Source of the DNA: Gammaproteobacteria bacterium
GTDB lineage: Bacteria; Pseudomonadota; Gammaproteobacteria; JAJPIJ01
NCBI GenBank assembly: GCA_022071965.1
Contig: JAJVIQ010000003.1
Location: 306,356 to 370,355, forward strand
Reading direction: 5' to 3'
Length of the DNA stretch: 64,000 bases
Positions 8,793-20,114 of this stretch are shown here, piece after piece. Below the pieces are notes generated by a model that ran no database searches, was not told the origin of the DNA, and saw only the letters and a list, made by a program, of their open reading frames with translations. The stretch's first letter is position 1. Every line of letters begins with the position of its first letter. The position numbers were made by a program, and so were the translations under genes.

Positions 8793-11165
8793 CTAGGTTG
8801 CTGGTGCGTCTGCATCGACAGGCATCTCCAGACTTACGACTGTGCCACGACCGGGGATGCCTGTCACCGTCAGCCGGCCGGCGAGCAGCCGCGCCCGCTC
8901 GCGCATACCGAGCATGCCCAGCGCGTTCGCCGAATGCTGCTCATCCTCCGCGATGCCCCTGCCGTCGTCCTGTATGTCCACGTGCAGTATCCCGTCGACC
9001 TCGACCAGGGATACATCGACGCGCACCGCGCCGGCATGGCGGGCGACGTTGGTCATCGCCTCCTGCACGATGCGGAACACGTGCGTGGCCTCCGGGCCCG
9101 GCAGCGTCGCGATCTCGCCGGCGTGCACGCGGCTGCGGATGCCGGTGCGCTCCGAGTACTGCTCGGCGTACACCTCCAGGGCGGGCACCAGTCCCATGTC
9201 CTCCAGCATCTGCGGACGCAGTTGCGCGCTGATGCGCTGCACGCTGTCCACCGTCATGTCGATGAGCGCGGTCATGCCCTTCAGCTTGTCGACCACGGCG
9301 GCACGGGCGGTCTCCTCCCCGCCGGCCAGGCGCTGCACCGCCCAGCTCGCATCGAGCTTCAATGCCGTGAGCGCCTGCCCGAGCTGATCGTGGACCTCCC
9401 GCGCGAGGTGGCGGCGCTCCGCCTCGACCGCGTCGTCCAGCCTGCCGAGCAGGGTACGCAGTTTTTCGCGCGAGCGGCGCAACTCCAGTTCGACCTCCTT
9501 GTTGCCCGAGATGTCGGTGACGGTTCCCATGAAACCCGTGAGGCCGCCGTCGGGAGCGTGTTGAGGGATCCCGCTGCACAGCGCCCAGCGTACGGATCCG
9601 CCCTGGTGCTGGTAGCGGTATTCGGCCTGGAAGGGCGTGCACCCGGCGACCGCCCGGTACCACTGCGCGCTGACGCGCTCGCGATCCTCGGGATACAGGG
9701 CGCTCGTCCAGCCCTTGCCCTGCGCCTGCTCCTGAGACATCCCGGCGATGTCGCACCAGCGTTGGTTGACATACAGGCAGTCGCCGCTGGCATCCGTCTC
9801 GAACACTCCCACCGGGGCGATCTGCACGAGCTCATGAAAACGCCGTTCGCTGAGCGCCAGCTGTTCCATCGCCCGACGCAGCGCGGTGATGTCGCGGTTC
9901 GCCTCCAGCATCAGGGTGCGGCCGCCCATCGCCACCTTCTGGACGCGGCTCGAGACGATGACCTGCCGGCCGCTGCGCGTGTACTGGCGCAACTCCCCGG
10001 ACCATTTGCCGTTGCGGTCGAGTTCGGCCGCGAACTGCTCGCGCGAATCGGGAAAAACGGTCCTGAGCAGCGTATGCGACCTCCGCCCTACCGCCTCTTC
10101 CTTGACGAACCCGTAGAGGCGCTCGGAGCCCTGGTTCCAGAACACGATGCCGTTGGTCTCGTCCCACACGAAAATCGGGTCGTGGGCGAGGTGGATGAGC
10201 ATGGCCTGCTGGCGCAGACCCTCCTCGACCGTCAATCGATGCGTGGGATCGCGCCCCAGGAGGACGAAATGCCTTTGGCCGCGCAGCCGGCAGCAACTCC
10301 GCCGCACGTCCAGCGACACGAACGTGCCGTTCCTGCGACGGAAGGACGCGCGCGCGGCCGTCCCCTGGCCAGCCTGCAGGCACATCCATTCCGCAGGATT
10401 CTTCCCGCCCGCGCCCAGATCCTGCACCGACATCGCGAGCAGTTCACCGCGGGTGTAGCCGAGGCAGTCGCAGGCCGCGCGGTTCACGTCGGTGAGTCGA
10501 CCGGCCTCGTCATGAATCAGGAATACATCGGCAGCGTATTCCGCCAGCGCCCGCAACATGGTCTCGGTCTCGTCGGCCTCGGCGGTCCTCGTCTCGAGGA
10601 CCGCCTCGGATCCCGCGAGCTCGGCGGCCGCCCTCGAGGTCATCTCCACGCGCACGCCGCCGTCGGGATGCTGTCCGACTCCGGCGATGACGAGCGCCGC
10701 CAGGTCCTGTAGCACCTCGGCACCGCGCTCTGGCCATCCGCGTGGCCGGTCGTCGATTACGCATAGCATCCCGCGCAACCGGCCCGCAGCGGCCTCGAGC
10801 GGCACGGCCAGGCAGGAACGGAAACCGCACTCGAGCAGCTGCGCGCACTCCTGCGCCGTCGGATGCTGGCGTACGTCCTCGGCATCGAACGGCTGCCCGC
10901 TGGCCGCCAGCCGTGCATGCAGGGACTCGCACAGCCGGGCGGCAAGCGCGCGGGAGGAGTCCCCGGGCAGTCCGAATGTACCGATGGTCTGGCGCCCATC
11001 GGTGTGGACGATGCTGAACAGGGAGGCGGGCGCATCCAGGGCGCGGGCGGCCGCCCGCGCCAGGAGATCGGGTATCGGGGTCCCCGGCACATCGGGGAGG
11101 ACGGCTTCACCCACCTGCGGCGGCTGCGGGTATGGCTGCAGCGACGATCTTGACGGTTGATCCAC
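8793..11165 (-). CDS. GAF-PAS-PAS-PAS sensor histidine kinase (NarX/HisKA_3 type)
   Basis: This is a 790-residue soluble sensor kinase. In order it has a GAF domain (about 25-165), three PAS domains (about 205-310, 322-430 and 440-560), a HisKA_3 dimerisation domain with phospho-acceptor H592 (RRHLAREVHDQLGQ), and an ATPase domain with FRIVQEAMTNVARH, DDGRGI and the GMLGMRERA loop. No membrane segment is seen, so it probably senses a cytoplasmic or diffusible signal. The start is GTG 11165. It is immediately upstream of the NarL-type regulator. Confidence 0.9.
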   Translation of the reverse strand: MDQPSRSSLQPYPQPPQVGEAVLPDVPGTPIPDLLARAAARALDAPASLFSIVHTDGRQTIGTFGLPGDSSRALAARLCESLHARLAASGQPFDAEDVRQHPTAQECAQLLECGFRSCLAVPLEAAAGRLRGMLCVIDDRPRGWPERGAEVLQDLAALVIAGVGQHPDGGVRVEMTSRAAAELAGSEAVLETRTAEADETETMLRALAEYAADVFLIHDEAGRLTDVNRAACDCLGYTRGELLAMSVQDLGAGGKNPAEWMCLQAGQGTAARASFRRRNGTFVSLDVRRSCCRLRGQRHFVLLGRDPTHRLTVEEGLRQQAMLIHLAHDPIFVWDETNGIVFWNQGSERLYGFVKEEAVGRRSHTLLRTVFPDSREQFAAELDRNGKWSGELRQYTRSGRQVIVSSRVQKVAMGGRTLMLEANRDITALRRAMEQLALSERRFHELVQIAPVGVFETDASGDCLYVNQRWCDIAGMSQEQAQGKGWTSALYPEDRERVSAQWYRAVAGCTPFQAEYRYQHQGGSVRWALCSGIPQHAPDGGLTGFMGTVTDISGNKEVELELRRSREKLRTLLGRLDDAVEAERRHLAREVHDQLGQALTALKLDASWAVQRLAGGEETARAAVVDKLKGMTALIDMTVDSVQRISAQLRPQMLEDMGLVPALEVYAEQYSERTGIRSRVHAGEIATLPGPEATHVFRIVQEAMTNVARHAGAVRVDVSLVEVDGILHVDIQDDGRGIAEDEQHSANALGMLGMRERARLLAGRLTVTGIPGRGTVVSLEMPVDADAPAT

Positions 11166-11434
11166 GGATGCCGCTTTCGGCCGATGAACGGAAGGCCGTC
11201 CTCTGTGATCCCTGCGGGACTGGAACGACGATACTACGACGCGCCCTCCTTTGCATCAGCCCGCCGCGACGGGGCCACGCCGCAAGCCCGCAACGATCTC
11301 TCCGTCATGGAATTATTCCGCCGGCCGACAGCGACTTGTCAAGATCTCGCCCAGACGGCGGGCCCTCCTGCCCGGGGGCACCAGTCGTACCGCGCGTACT
11401 TTCCACCGGGCCGCGCCGAGGGCGACAACCGACG

Positions 11435-12029
11435 GCGGCGCCGGATGTGCGCATGCTGATCGACGTCTCAGCCGGCATGAAGCACAACAATCCTGCGAAC
11501 CTGCGCGTTCCGGCACTGCGTCTGCTCGCCGGGCTCTGGCCGGATGGCGCGCGCCGTGGTCTGGATCATCGGCGAGCGGGCCGTGGAGGTGCTCGCTCCG
11601 GGTCGCGTCGATTCCGCCCGGAAGCGGGCCGCGAATGCCGCGGCTGCGAAGGTGCACTCGCGCGACACGCATACGGACATCGGGGCAGTGCTGCCGACGG
11701 CAACGGCCGGTTGGACGCCCAACAACCCCTCGGGGCGACGAGAGCTGATCGTGCTGACGGATGGCATCGTCGATGTCGCAGCGGGCGGCGAGGAAAGCGA
11801 TGCCTCCCGCGTCCGTATACTCGAGGCCCAACTTCCGCGTCTGCGGCAGATGAACGTGCGGATTCATACGCTCGCGCTGTCGCGGCAGGCCGATGCCGGG
11901 CTCATGGGTACACTGTACGGCGCCAGCGGCGGATACGACGAGGCGGTGGCGCATGCCGGCACCGCATCGCCGGGGCGTACCGCCACGAACGCCGCCTGGC
12001 ACCCTCAGGCACGACGGGTCACCGCGTAA
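11435..12029 (+). pseudogene. Frameshifted and truncated von Willebrand factor A domain gene
   Basis: Two plus-strand frames together read as a vWA domain. The first gives PDVRMLIDVSAGMKHNNPAN (with the DxSxGMK MIDAS loop) up to LWPDGAR near 11550. The second continues as AVVWIIGERAVEVLAPGR and later LIVLTDGIVDV and NVRIHTLALS, ending at 12029. The join lies in a GC run (gatggcgcgcgccgtgg), and restoring one lost GC dinucleotide would give D-G-A-R-A-V-V-W in a single frame. No intact N-terminus is recognisable, and the end runs into the convergent permease gene, so the usual long C-terminal part is missing. I infer a decayed gene. Confidence 0.75.
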
Positions 12030-12910
12030 ACGCTCGCGCAGACCAGCACGGCGCCCGCCAGTTGCAGCGTTGAGGTCGCCTCCCCCAGCACGATTTGCCC
12101 GAGCGCGATCGTGATGATCGGTCCTATCGAGCTCACGACCGCGGCGCGGCCGGCCCCCAGCCGGCGGATTCCGGCGGACACGAGGAACGCGGGCAGGACG
12201 GTGGAGATCAGAGCCATCGCAGCCGCCCAGCCGTAAACCGGCGCCGGCAGCCGCAGATCGCCCGCCTCGTGCGTCGCCGCGAATTGCACCATGACCGCCA
12301 CGCAGGAAATGGTCATCGCCGTTGCGGTGAACACGGCCGTGCCAAGCTTGCGGATCAGCGCCTCGCTGCCGACCAGGTAGAGGGCGAAGCACACCGCGCT
12401 GGCGAAGACCAGCGCGCTGCCGGTCATCACTGCCGGCTGCCGCACGGAGATGTCCGCGTATACCGCCATCGCGATGCCGGCATAGCCAAGCGCCGTGGCG
12501 AAGACCTCGCGAGGGGAGATCCGCGTCCCGACAAGGCGTGCGGACAGCAGCATCACGAATGTTGGATAGAGGAAGAGGATCAGTCGCTCGAGTCCGGCCG
12601 AGATGTGCTGCAGGCCGAGGAAATCCAGGTAGCTCGCGAGGTAGTAACCGAGCAGACCCGTGACGAACACGCCCGCCCAATCCCGGCCGGTGATGGCCGC
12701 CCGCTCGCTGCCGCGCCACTTCACCGCGGCCACGGCGAGGAAGAACGGAAGGGCAAAGCCCATGCGCAGGGCCAGCAGCGTTGCGGCGTCCACGCCGTGA
12801 CGGTAGGCGAGCTTGATGAAGATGGACTTGACGGAAAAACACGTCGCCCCCAGCAGCACCAGGAACACACCCGACCCCATCCCCCGTTCAGGAGATGGCG
12901 GGATGCGCAT
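12005..12910 (-). CDS. EamA/DMT-superfamily permease
   Basis: This is a roughly 300-residue integral membrane protein with ten hydrophobic segments in two EamA-type halves (GVFLVLLGATCFSVKSIFIK at the start; a second repeat from about SALVFASAVCFALYLVGSEA). It is a drug/metabolite-superfamily transporter of unknown substrate. The frame is open to 13075, but the upstream part is Pro/Arg-rich and unlike a DMT N-terminus. ATG 12910 or 12880 (MGSGVF) are the realistic starts. Its 3' end overlaps the broken vWA gene tail. Confidence 0.8.
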   Translation of the reverse strand: MRIPPSPERGMGSGVFLVLLGATCFSVKSIFIKLAYRHGVDAATLLALRMGFALPFFLAVAAVKWRGSERAAITGRDWAGVFVTGLLGYYLASYLDFLGLQHISAGLERLILFLYPTFVMLLSARLVGTRISPREVFATALGYAGIAMAVYADISVRQPAVMTGSALVFASAVCFALYLVGSEALIRKLGTAVFTATAMTISCVAVMVQFAATHEAGDLRLPAPVYGWAAAMALISTVLPAFLVSAGIRRLGAGRAAVVSSIGPIITIALGQIVLGEATSTLQLAGAVLVCASVYAVTRRA

Positions 12911-13150
12911 GTGACGACGCCGCCCCCGCATACGGTGAACCGGCGGGGAAGTCATCGGATGTCCGGGGAATGGAGGACCCGCTGATGGCCTGTGGCGCGG
13001 GCAGCCGCGCTGTTCGAGGGGGGAATGCGACGCGTACCGGTCCTGACCGGTGGCCGTGAAGCCCACCGGCGGCACGTGCCGGTCGCCGCCGGTGGTACAT
13101 GACGCACGCTGAACCGCTGCCGCGGTTCAGTTGCGGATCATGAGCACTGC

Positions 13151-13489
13151 CTATCGGGCGACGGCATCCTTCAATGCCTTGAGGGCGCGGGCGCGAACGT
13201 CGAGCCGAGCCGGCCTGGCCTTGATGGTGATCTCTTCTCCCGTGAACGGATTGCGACCCTTGCGGGCCTTTGTCGCTGGCTTCTGAACCGCCCTGACCTT
13301 GACGCCGAGCCCCGGAACGACGAACTCGCCCGCACCGCCCTTGATCAAATGACGCCGCGCGACATCCGCCAGTGCGTCGACCACGGCGCCGACTTCCTTC
13401 TTCGAAACGCCCGTCGCCGTGGAGATGGTGGTGTAGATCTGAGATTTTGTCTGTTTCGGCTTTATGGGTTTGTTGCTGGCCTTTGCCAT
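13151..13489 (-). CDS. HU-family DNA-binding protein
   Basis: This is a 112-residue histone-like protein. The HU fold is evident (KSQIYTTISTATGVSKKEVG, then GEFVVPGLGVKVRAVQKPAT) with the DNA-binding arm RKGRNPFTGEEITIKA. It is longer than HU-alpha because of a Lys-rich N-terminal extension (MAKASNKPIKPKQTK). A strong GGGGGA site precedes the ATG and an AT-rich stretch lies upstream at 13500-13560. It stands alone, with no recA- or tRNA-linked partner. Confidence 0.9.
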   Translation of the reverse strand: MAKASNKPIKPKQTKSQIYTTISTATGVSKKEVGAVVDALADVARRHLIKGGAGEFVVPGLGVKVRAVQKPATKARKGRNPFTGEEITIKARPARLDVRARALKALKDAVAR

Positions 13490-13888
13490 CGATTCCCCCT
13501 TTTCTCAAGGATGAGTATGAATTACTCAAGCCCGCATATCCTAACAGAGAGTAGCGAATATGTAGAGTTTCAGCGAGAAAAACCGCCCTTTCGACGAACG
13601 GCGCGAGCGCGAGAAAGCATTCGCGCGACCGCGGCCACGGCGCGCTTCGCTTCGCGGCCATCCACTCGATCCATGATTCCTTCCCGATGCGCCGTCACCG
13701 GAACGCGCGTGGTTGCATCCATGCCTCGCCTCGATGGCAAGGCATGCGGGAATGCGGCGTCGACAGCGTGCAGCGAGTTGCTGACGGGCAAGGGCCCCCT
13801 GGTGCGAGCGTGCCAAACCAACCGGCCGCACGCCTCGTCGAGGCCGCGACCTGCACGGAAATGTACGTCGGAATGAGTGAAGAAGAGA
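13490..13888. other. Intergenic region between HU gene and tRNA-Arg
   Basis: The first 70 bases are AT-rich and probably hold the HU gene promoter. A 50-codon minus-strand ORF (13570-13722, [15 protein letters not shown]...) follows a GAGGCGAGGC sequence and ends in a basic Arg/Lys-rich tail. I recognise no family and give it low weight. The rest holds nothing I can identify. Confidence 0.35.
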
Positions 13889-13965
13889 TGGCGCGCCCGG
13901 AAGGATTCGAACCTCCGACCCCCTGGTTCGTAGCCAGGTACTCTATCCAACTGAGCTACGGGCGC
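13889..13965 (-). tRNA. tRNA-Arg (ACG)
   Basis: A complete 77-base tRNA cloverleaf is on the minus strand. The acceptor stem GCGCCCG/CGGGCGC, the anticodon stem-loop CCTGGCTACGAACCAGG with anticodon ACG, the T-loop GGTTCGAATCC and an encoded CCA end can all be read directly. It lies downstream of tRNA-Ser and csrA, as in many gammaproteobacteria. Confidence 0.97.
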
Positions 13966-14036
13966 GTGCGGTGCCTCGTCCACGGGCGAAACCGCGGCGG
14001 ATTATCGAAGACCGGGAAATCGCCTGTCAAGGATAC

Positions 14037-14129
14037 TGGCGGAGAGGGAGGGATTCGAACCCTCGATAGAGCTTTTGGCCCTATACTCCCTTAGCAGGGG
14101 AGTGCCTTCAGCCTCTCGGCCACCTCTCC
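14037..14129 (-). tRNA. tRNA-Ser (GCT)
   Basis: This is a 93-base class II tRNA on the minus strand. The acceptor stem GGAGAGG/CCTCTCC, the anticodon loop CTGCTAA (anticodon GCT), a long variable arm, the T-loop GGTTCGAATCC and an encoded CCA are all visible. It is directly upstream of tRNA-Arg, so the two are probably cotranscribed. Confidence 0.97.
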
Positions 14130-14214
14130 GAATGTCGTGCGGCCGTAAGGATACCCGGGGGTCAATGCAGCGTAAAGCTTGGCGGGTCCGGACGACGCGC
14201 GGCTGCGTATGCCG

Positions 14215-14442
14215 CTAATCCTCGTGCGCGTCGTCCTCCGGGCCGCCGGCCGCAACCGGAGGCGAGTGCCCTTCGGCCTTCTCCTGCTGGATGCGCTGGT
14301 AAATCTCCTCGCGGTGCACGGCGACCGTCTTCGGCGCGTTCACGCCCAGACGGACCTGATTTCCCTTCACACCCAGCACGGTGACGCTGATCTCGTCACC
14401 GATCATCAGTGACTCTCCAACCCGTCTCGTCAAAATCAACAT
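14215..14442 (-). CDS. csrA: Carbon storage regulator CsrA
   Basis: This 75-residue RNA-binding translational regulator begins [20 protein letters not shown], with the conserved [20 protein letters not shown] segment. CsrA binds GGA motifs in leader RNAs and controls carbon flow, motility and biofilm. The C-terminal tail (about residues 62-75, Gly/Pro/Asp/Glu-rich) is longer than in E. coli CsrA. A CTGGAGGC ribosome site precedes the ATG. The position between lysC and tRNA-Ser is the classical gammaproteobacterial one. Confidence 0.97.
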   Translation of the reverse strand: MLILTRRVGESLMIGDEISVTVLGVKGNQVRLGVNAPKTVAVHREEIYQRIQQEKAEGHSPPVAAGGPEDDAHED

Positions 14443-14581
14443 GACAGCCTCCAGATGGATTCCTGCGCGGCCCGCCCGCAGCGGTCGGGGCCGGGGTCCG
14501 TTTCAAGCCGGATCCGCCCGCGTCCGGCCTGCTCCTTCTTGTCTATGACCATTTATGACCCGTAAATTCCATGCCCGGGTT

Positions 14582-15805
14582 TCAGGCTTCGGGTCTGTCG
14601 AGACCGAAAGCGGTGTGCAGCGTGCGCGCCCCCAACTCTATGTATTTCTCGTCCATGACCACGGAGATCTTGATTTCGGATGTGGAGATCATGCGGATGT
14701 TGATGTTTTCCGCCGCCAGCGCCTTGAACATCTTGCTGGCGATTCCGGCATGCGAGCGCATGCCGACGCCCACCACGGAGAGCTTGGCTATCTTGTTGTC
14801 GCCCTCGACCGCACGCGCATTCATCCCCTGGGCCACGGTCCTGAGGATTTCGAGCGCCTGGTCGTAGTCGCCGCGACTGACCGTGAAGGTGAAATCGGTG
14901 GTCTGGTCGGCGCCGACATTCTGGACGATCATGTCCACCTCGATGTTGGCATCGGCAACCGGGCCGAGGATCCGGCTGGCTATGCCGGGCTTGTCCGGCA
15001 CGCCGAGCACCGTCAGCTTGGCCTCGTTCTTGTTGATCGTGACTCCTGAGATTAATGGTTCCTCCATCGCCTCTTCCTCTGAAGTAATCAGCGTCCCCGG
15101 GCCTTCCTGAAATGAAGACAGCACCCGCAGACGAACGTTGTACTTGCGTGCGAACTCGACCGACCTGATCTGCAACACCTTGGCGCCCAAGCTGGCCATC
15201 TCGAGCATTTCCTCGAAAGTGACCGTGTCCAGCCGGTGCGCGGCCGGGACGATACGCGGGTCGGAAGTGTAAACGCCATCGACGTCGGTGTAGATCTGGC
15301 ACTCGTCCGCCGTGAGCGCCGCAGCCAGCGCCACGGCCGTCGTATCGGAACCGCCGCGACCCAGCGTCGTGATGTTGCCCTGCTCGTCCACGCCCTGGAA
15401 GCCCGCCACCACCACCACGCGCCCGGCCTGAAGGTCGCGGCGCATGCGGGCATCGTCGATATCGATGATGCGCGCCTTGTTGTGGGCGCTGTCGGTGAGG
15501 ATGCGGACCTGCGGGCCGGTGTAGGAGATGGCCGCGCAACCGCGCGTCTCCATCGCCATGCTGGCGAGCGCGATCGTGACCTGCTCTCCCGTGGCGAGCA
15601 GCACGTCGAGCTCCCGCGGCGTTGGCCTCTCGGATACCTGCCGCGCGAGCCCGAGGAGACGATCGGTCTCCCCGCTCATCGCCGATACCACGACCACGAC
15701 GTCGTGACCTTCCCGCCGCGCACGCACCACCCGCTCCGCGACGCTGGCGATCCGATCCGGGCTGCCTACCGAGGTGCCGCCGTATTTCTGAACGATGAGA
15801 CTCAT
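14582..15805 (-). CDS. lysC: Aspartate kinase
   Basis: This 407-residue enzyme phosphorylates aspartate at the head of Lys/Thr/Met biosynthesis. The kinase motif KYGGTSVG is at residues 7-14, with GRGGSDTTAVALA near 150 and two ACT domains in the C-terminal 160 residues, the size and layout of the lysine/threonine-feedback class. A GAGGAAGAGG sequence precedes an in-frame ATG at 15067, which could give a separate regulatory subunit of about 161 residues, as known for LysC of Bacillus and Corynebacterium. It lies between alaS and csrA. Confidence 0.95.
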   Translation of the reverse strand: MSLIVQKYGGTSVGSPDRIASVAERVVRARREGHDVVVVVSAMSGETDRLLGLARQVSERPTPRELDVLLATGEQVTIALASMAMETRGCAAISYTGPQVRILTDSAHNKARIIDIDDARMRRDLQAGRVVVVAGFQGVDEQGNITTLGRGGSDTTAVALAAALTADECQIYTDVDGVYTSDPRIVPAAHRLDTVTFEEMLEMASLGAKVLQIRSVEFARKYNVRLRVLSSFQEGPGTLITSEEEAMEEPLISGVTINKNEAKLTVLGVPDKPGIASRILGPVADANIEVDMIVQNVGADQTTDFTFTVSRGDYDQALEILRTVAQGMNARAVEGDNKIAKLSVVGVGMRSHAGIASKMFKALAAENINIRMISTSEIKISVVMDEKYIELGARTLHTAFGLDRPEA

Positions 15806-15923
15806 ACCCTGCCTGACCAGTCAATCCCGGGACGTTGGAGCTACCATGATCTGGTAAGTGATTGCGTGGTCATGATAATCGCTCGCCCGCGCTTTCCCAA
15901 GCAGGACGGGTAATTTTCCCGGT

Positions 15924-18563
15924 TCACGCGAGCCTGTTCCGCACCCAATCCCCGACCGACTTCAGCGCCGCTTCAAGCCTGGAAGGGTCGGTGCCACCGG
16001 CCTGGGCCATGTCCGGCCGGCCGCCGCCCTTGCCGCCGACCTGGGCGGCCACGAAATTCACGAGCTCTCCGGCACTCACCCGTTCGGTGCAGTCCCTGGT
16101 CACTCCGGCGACGAGGCGAACCTTGCCATCTTCGACCGTGGCAAGGACCAGGACCGCGCTGCCGAGCTTGTTCTTGAGCTGATCGGCGGTCTCGCGCAGG
16201 CTGCCCGCGTCGGCACCGTCGATCGCCTCGGCGAGCACTCGCACGCCGCCGATGTCGAGCGCACGCGCGGTCAAATCGCCGCCGGCACCGCTCGCCAGCC
16301 TGCCCTTCAGCGCCTGAATGTCCTTGTCCTGCTGGCGGACACGCTCCAGCAGCTGCTCGGTCTTCTCCAGCACGTTCTCGCGATTGCCCTTGAGGCGATC
16401 GGCGATCGATCGCAGACATTCTTCCGTCTCGCTCACGTAGTCGAGTGCGGCAGCGCCCGTCAGCGCCTCGATGCGCCGCACGCCCGAGGCCACACCGGAT
16501 TCGGCGATGATCTTGAACAACCCGATGTCGCCGGTGCGCCCGACATGCGTGCCGCCGCAGAGCTCGACGGAGAACTCCCCCATGCTCAGAACCCGCACCT
16601 CCTCGTCGTACTTCTCGCCGAAAAGCGCCATGGCGCCGCTCTCGATGGCCTTCTGCACCGGCATCAGCCGCGTGCGCACCTCCCGGTTCGCGCGGATCTC
16701 CGCATTCACCATCGCCTCGATATGCTGCAACTGCTCCGGGGAGACCGCCTCGTGATGCGAAAAGTCGAACCGAAGCCGGTCGGGCGCCACCAGCGAGCCC
16801 TTCTGTGTAACGTGCTCCCCGAGCACCTTGCGCAGCGCCGCGTGCATCAGGTGAGTGGCCGAGTGGTTGAGCCGCGTGGACTGCCGCAGCACATCGTCCA
16901 CCATGGCCTCGACGGCGTCGCCGACGCGCAGCTCGCCGAGCTTCGCCACGCCGACGTGCAGGTGCGTGCCGTTCTGTCTGCGCGTGTCGAAGACCTCGAA
17001 CACCGATTCCGCGCCGCGCAGCCGGCCCTTGTCGCCGACCTGGCCGCCGGATTCCGCGTAGAACGGCGTGCGATCCAGCACCACGACCCCGGCCGTGCCG
17101 GCGGGCAGGAGCTCCACGCTCTGACCGTCGACGAACAGGCCGCGCACGCGGGCGCTATCGGTTACCGTCTCGTAGCCGGTGAAGACGAATCCCCTGGCGA
17201 GCGGCGCCAGCGCCTCGGCCGCGATCGCCGTGTCCAGGCCCGCCATCGTGAAGTGGCTGGCGGCACGCGCACGGTCGCGCTGCGCGGCCATCTCGCGCTC
17301 GAAACCGACGGTATCCACCGACAGGCCCCGCTCGCGGGCGAAGTCCGCCGTCAGATCCACGGGGAAACCGTAGGTATCGTAGAGTACGAAGACGTCCTTG
17401 CCGGGGATGACCTTGCTGCTGAGTCTGCCCAGTACCTGCTCCAGGTGCTTCATGCCCTGCTCGAGGGTCTCGGAGAAGCGCTCCTCCTCATCGCGAATGA
17501 CTCGCGTCACCCGCTCGGACTGACGGGCGAGCTCCGGGTAGGCGGCACCCATGTCACGTTCGAGCACGGGTACCAGCATGTGGAAGAACGGCTCATGCAG
17601 CCCGAGCTTGTGACCGTGCCGCAGCGCGCGCCGGATGATTCTGCGCAGCACGTATCCGCGGCCCTCGTTGGAGGGCAGCACCCCGTCGAGGACCAGGAAT
17701 GCCGTGGATCGGATGTGATCGGCGATCACCTGCATCGAATTGCGGTTCGCGCCCGCGCCGGCCATGGTCTCGACCACGCCGATCAGACTGCGAAACAGAT
17801 CGATGTCATAGTTGCTGTGGACGCCCTGGATGACTGCCGCCAGTCGTTCCAGTCCCATGCCCGTGTCGACGCTCGGGTTGGGCAGCGGGTGCATCACGCC
17901 CTTCTCGTCGCGATTGAACTGCATGAAGACGAGATTCCAGATCTCGACGTAGCGATCTCCCTCGGGCTCCGCGCCTCCCGGCGGCCCGCCTGCGATGTGT
18001 GCTCCATGATCGTAGAAGACCTCCGTGCACGGGCCGCACGGGCCGGCGTCGCCCATCATCCAGAAATTGTCGGAGGCGTAACGCGCGCCCTTGTTGTCGC
18101 CGATGCGCACCACGCGATCGGCCGGCACGCGGATGTCCTCGGTCCATACCGCGTAGGCCTCGGCGTCCTCGGCGTAGACGGTGAACCAGAGCTTCTCCAC
18201 CGGCAGCCCGTAGGTCCCCGTCAGCAGCTCCCAGGCATAGCGGATTGCTTCTCGCTTGAAATAGTCGCCGAAGCTGAAGTTGCCCAGCATCTCGAAAAAG
18301 GTGTGGTGTCGCGCGGTATAGCCGACGTTCTCCAGGTCATTGTGCTTGCCGCCGGCGCGCACGCAACGCTGCGAGGTGACTACCCGCCGGCTGACAGGGG
18401 TCTCCAGCCCCAGAAAGATGTCCTTGAACTGCACCATCCCGGCGTTGGTGAACAGCAGGGTGGGATCGTTTCGCGGCACGAGCGAGCTGCTTGGCAGCAC
18501 CTCGTGCCCCTGGCTCGCGAAGTAATCGAGAAACGCGCTACGTAGTTCGCCACTGCTCTTCAT
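15924..18563 (-). CDS. alaS: Alanyl-tRNA synthetase
   Basis: This 879-residue protein matches the full AlaS length. The class II catalytic core is at the N-terminus ([16 protein letters not shown] near residue 36). The editing domain carries the zinc motif HSATH ... CGGTHVG, with HSATHLMHA near 567 and CGGTHV near 666. The C-terminal oligomerisation/C-Ala domain ends in the DHHA1-like [15 protein letters not shown] segment. It lies 12 bases downstream of recX, in the recA-recX-alaS-lysC order typical of gammaproteobacteria. Confidence 0.98.
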   Translation of the reverse strand: MKSSGELRSAFLDYFASQGHEVLPSSSLVPRNDPTLLFTNAGMVQFKDIFLGLETPVSRRVVTSQRCVRAGGKHNDLENVGYTARHHTFFEMLGNFSFGDYFKREAIRYAWELLTGTYGLPVEKLWFTVYAEDAEAYAVWTEDIRVPADRVVRIGDNKGARYASDNFWMMGDAGPCGPCTEVFYDHGAHIAGGPPGGAEPEGDRYVEIWNLVFMQFNRDEKGVMHPLPNPSVDTGMGLERLAAVIQGVHSNYDIDLFRSLIGVVETMAGAGANRNSMQVIADHIRSTAFLVLDGVLPSNEGRGYVLRRIIRRALRHGHKLGLHEPFFHMLVPVLERDMGAAYPELARQSERVTRVIRDEEERFSETLEQGMKHLEQVLGRLSSKVIPGKDVFVLYDTYGFPVDLTADFARERGLSVDTVGFEREMAAQRDRARAASHFTMAGLDTAIAAEALAPLARGFVFTGYETVTDSARVRGLFVDGQSVELLPAGTAGVVVLDRTPFYAESGGQVGDKGRLRGAESVFEVFDTRRQNGTHLHVGVAKLGELRVGDAVEAMVDDVLRQSTRLNHSATHLMHAALRKVLGEHVTQKGSLVAPDRLRFDFSHHEAVSPEQLQHIEAMVNAEIRANREVRTRLMPVQKAIESGAMALFGEKYDEEVRVLSMGEFSVELCGGTHVGRTGDIGLFKIIAESGVASGVRRIEALTGAAALDYVSETEECLRSIADRLKGNRENVLEKTEQLLERVRQQDKDIQALKGRLASGAGGDLTARALDIGGVRVLAEAIDGADAGSLRETADQLKNKLGSAVLVLATVEDGKVRLVAGVTRDCTERVSAGELVNFVAAQVGGKGGGRPDMAQAGGTDPSRLEAALKSVGDWVRNRLA

Positions 18564-18575
18564 CGTCTGCTACGC

Positions 18576-19036
18576 TCATTCGCCATCCGCTCCGCCAACC
18601 GCCGCGCGGATCGTCTCGGCGGGGAATCCGCGATACTCCAGAAATCGCGTCTGCCGGGCGCGCTCCGGGGTCCCGGCGGGCGCGGCGCGGCCGAACCGCT
18701 TGACCCGCGCCGCGCGCGCGAGCCGCAACCAGTCGGCCTCCTCCAGCCTGTCGATCGCCCTGCTGACTGCCTCTTTGGAGGTTCCTCTGTCGCGTAGTTC
18801 CCGCGCGATGCGCAGCGGTCCGTATCCCCTGTCCGCACGCTGGCGCACGTAGGATTCGGCGTGACGGTCGTCGCTCTGAAGACGCTCGCGCGCCAGTTCG
18901 TCCAGCGCCGCGTCGATGGCGGCCTCATCGTCGATTCGGCGCCTCAGCTTGTTCCGCAATTCCTCGCGCGTGTGCTCGCGGCGCGCCAGCAACGCCAGCG
19001 CGCGCCTGCGGGCCTCGGCGACGGAGTCGAGGTCGC

Positions 19037-19040
<4 letters not shown>
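18576..19040 (-). CDS. recX: Regulatory protein RecX
   Basis: This roughly 154-residue RecA modulator shows the three-helix repeats of the family: [19 protein letters not shown], then [17 protein letters not shown], and a last repeat with [18 protein letters not shown]. The frame is open into recA, but no ATG, GTG or TTG lies at the expected N-terminus. The first plausible codon is a CTG at 19040 that overlaps the recA stop as CTGA, giving [13 protein letters not shown]. The start is therefore uncertain. The overlap suggests translation coupled to recA. Confidence 0.85.
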
Positions 19041-20071
<1,031 letters not shown>

Positions 20072-20114
20072 ATGCCTTTCTATCCGTCCGATGGTAGGTG
20101 AGTGTCAGGAGGCC

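Noticed and set aside
13570..13983. Minus-strand ORF beginning [20 protein letters not shown]
   Set aside because: The N-terminal part is simply translated tRNA-Arg sequence, a well-known false ORF. Only a 50-codon downstream part could be real and is mentioned with low confidence.
16545..18545. Plus-strand ORF of 666 codons opposite alaS
   Set aside because: It is a compositional shadow. The alaS frame carries all synthetase motifs.
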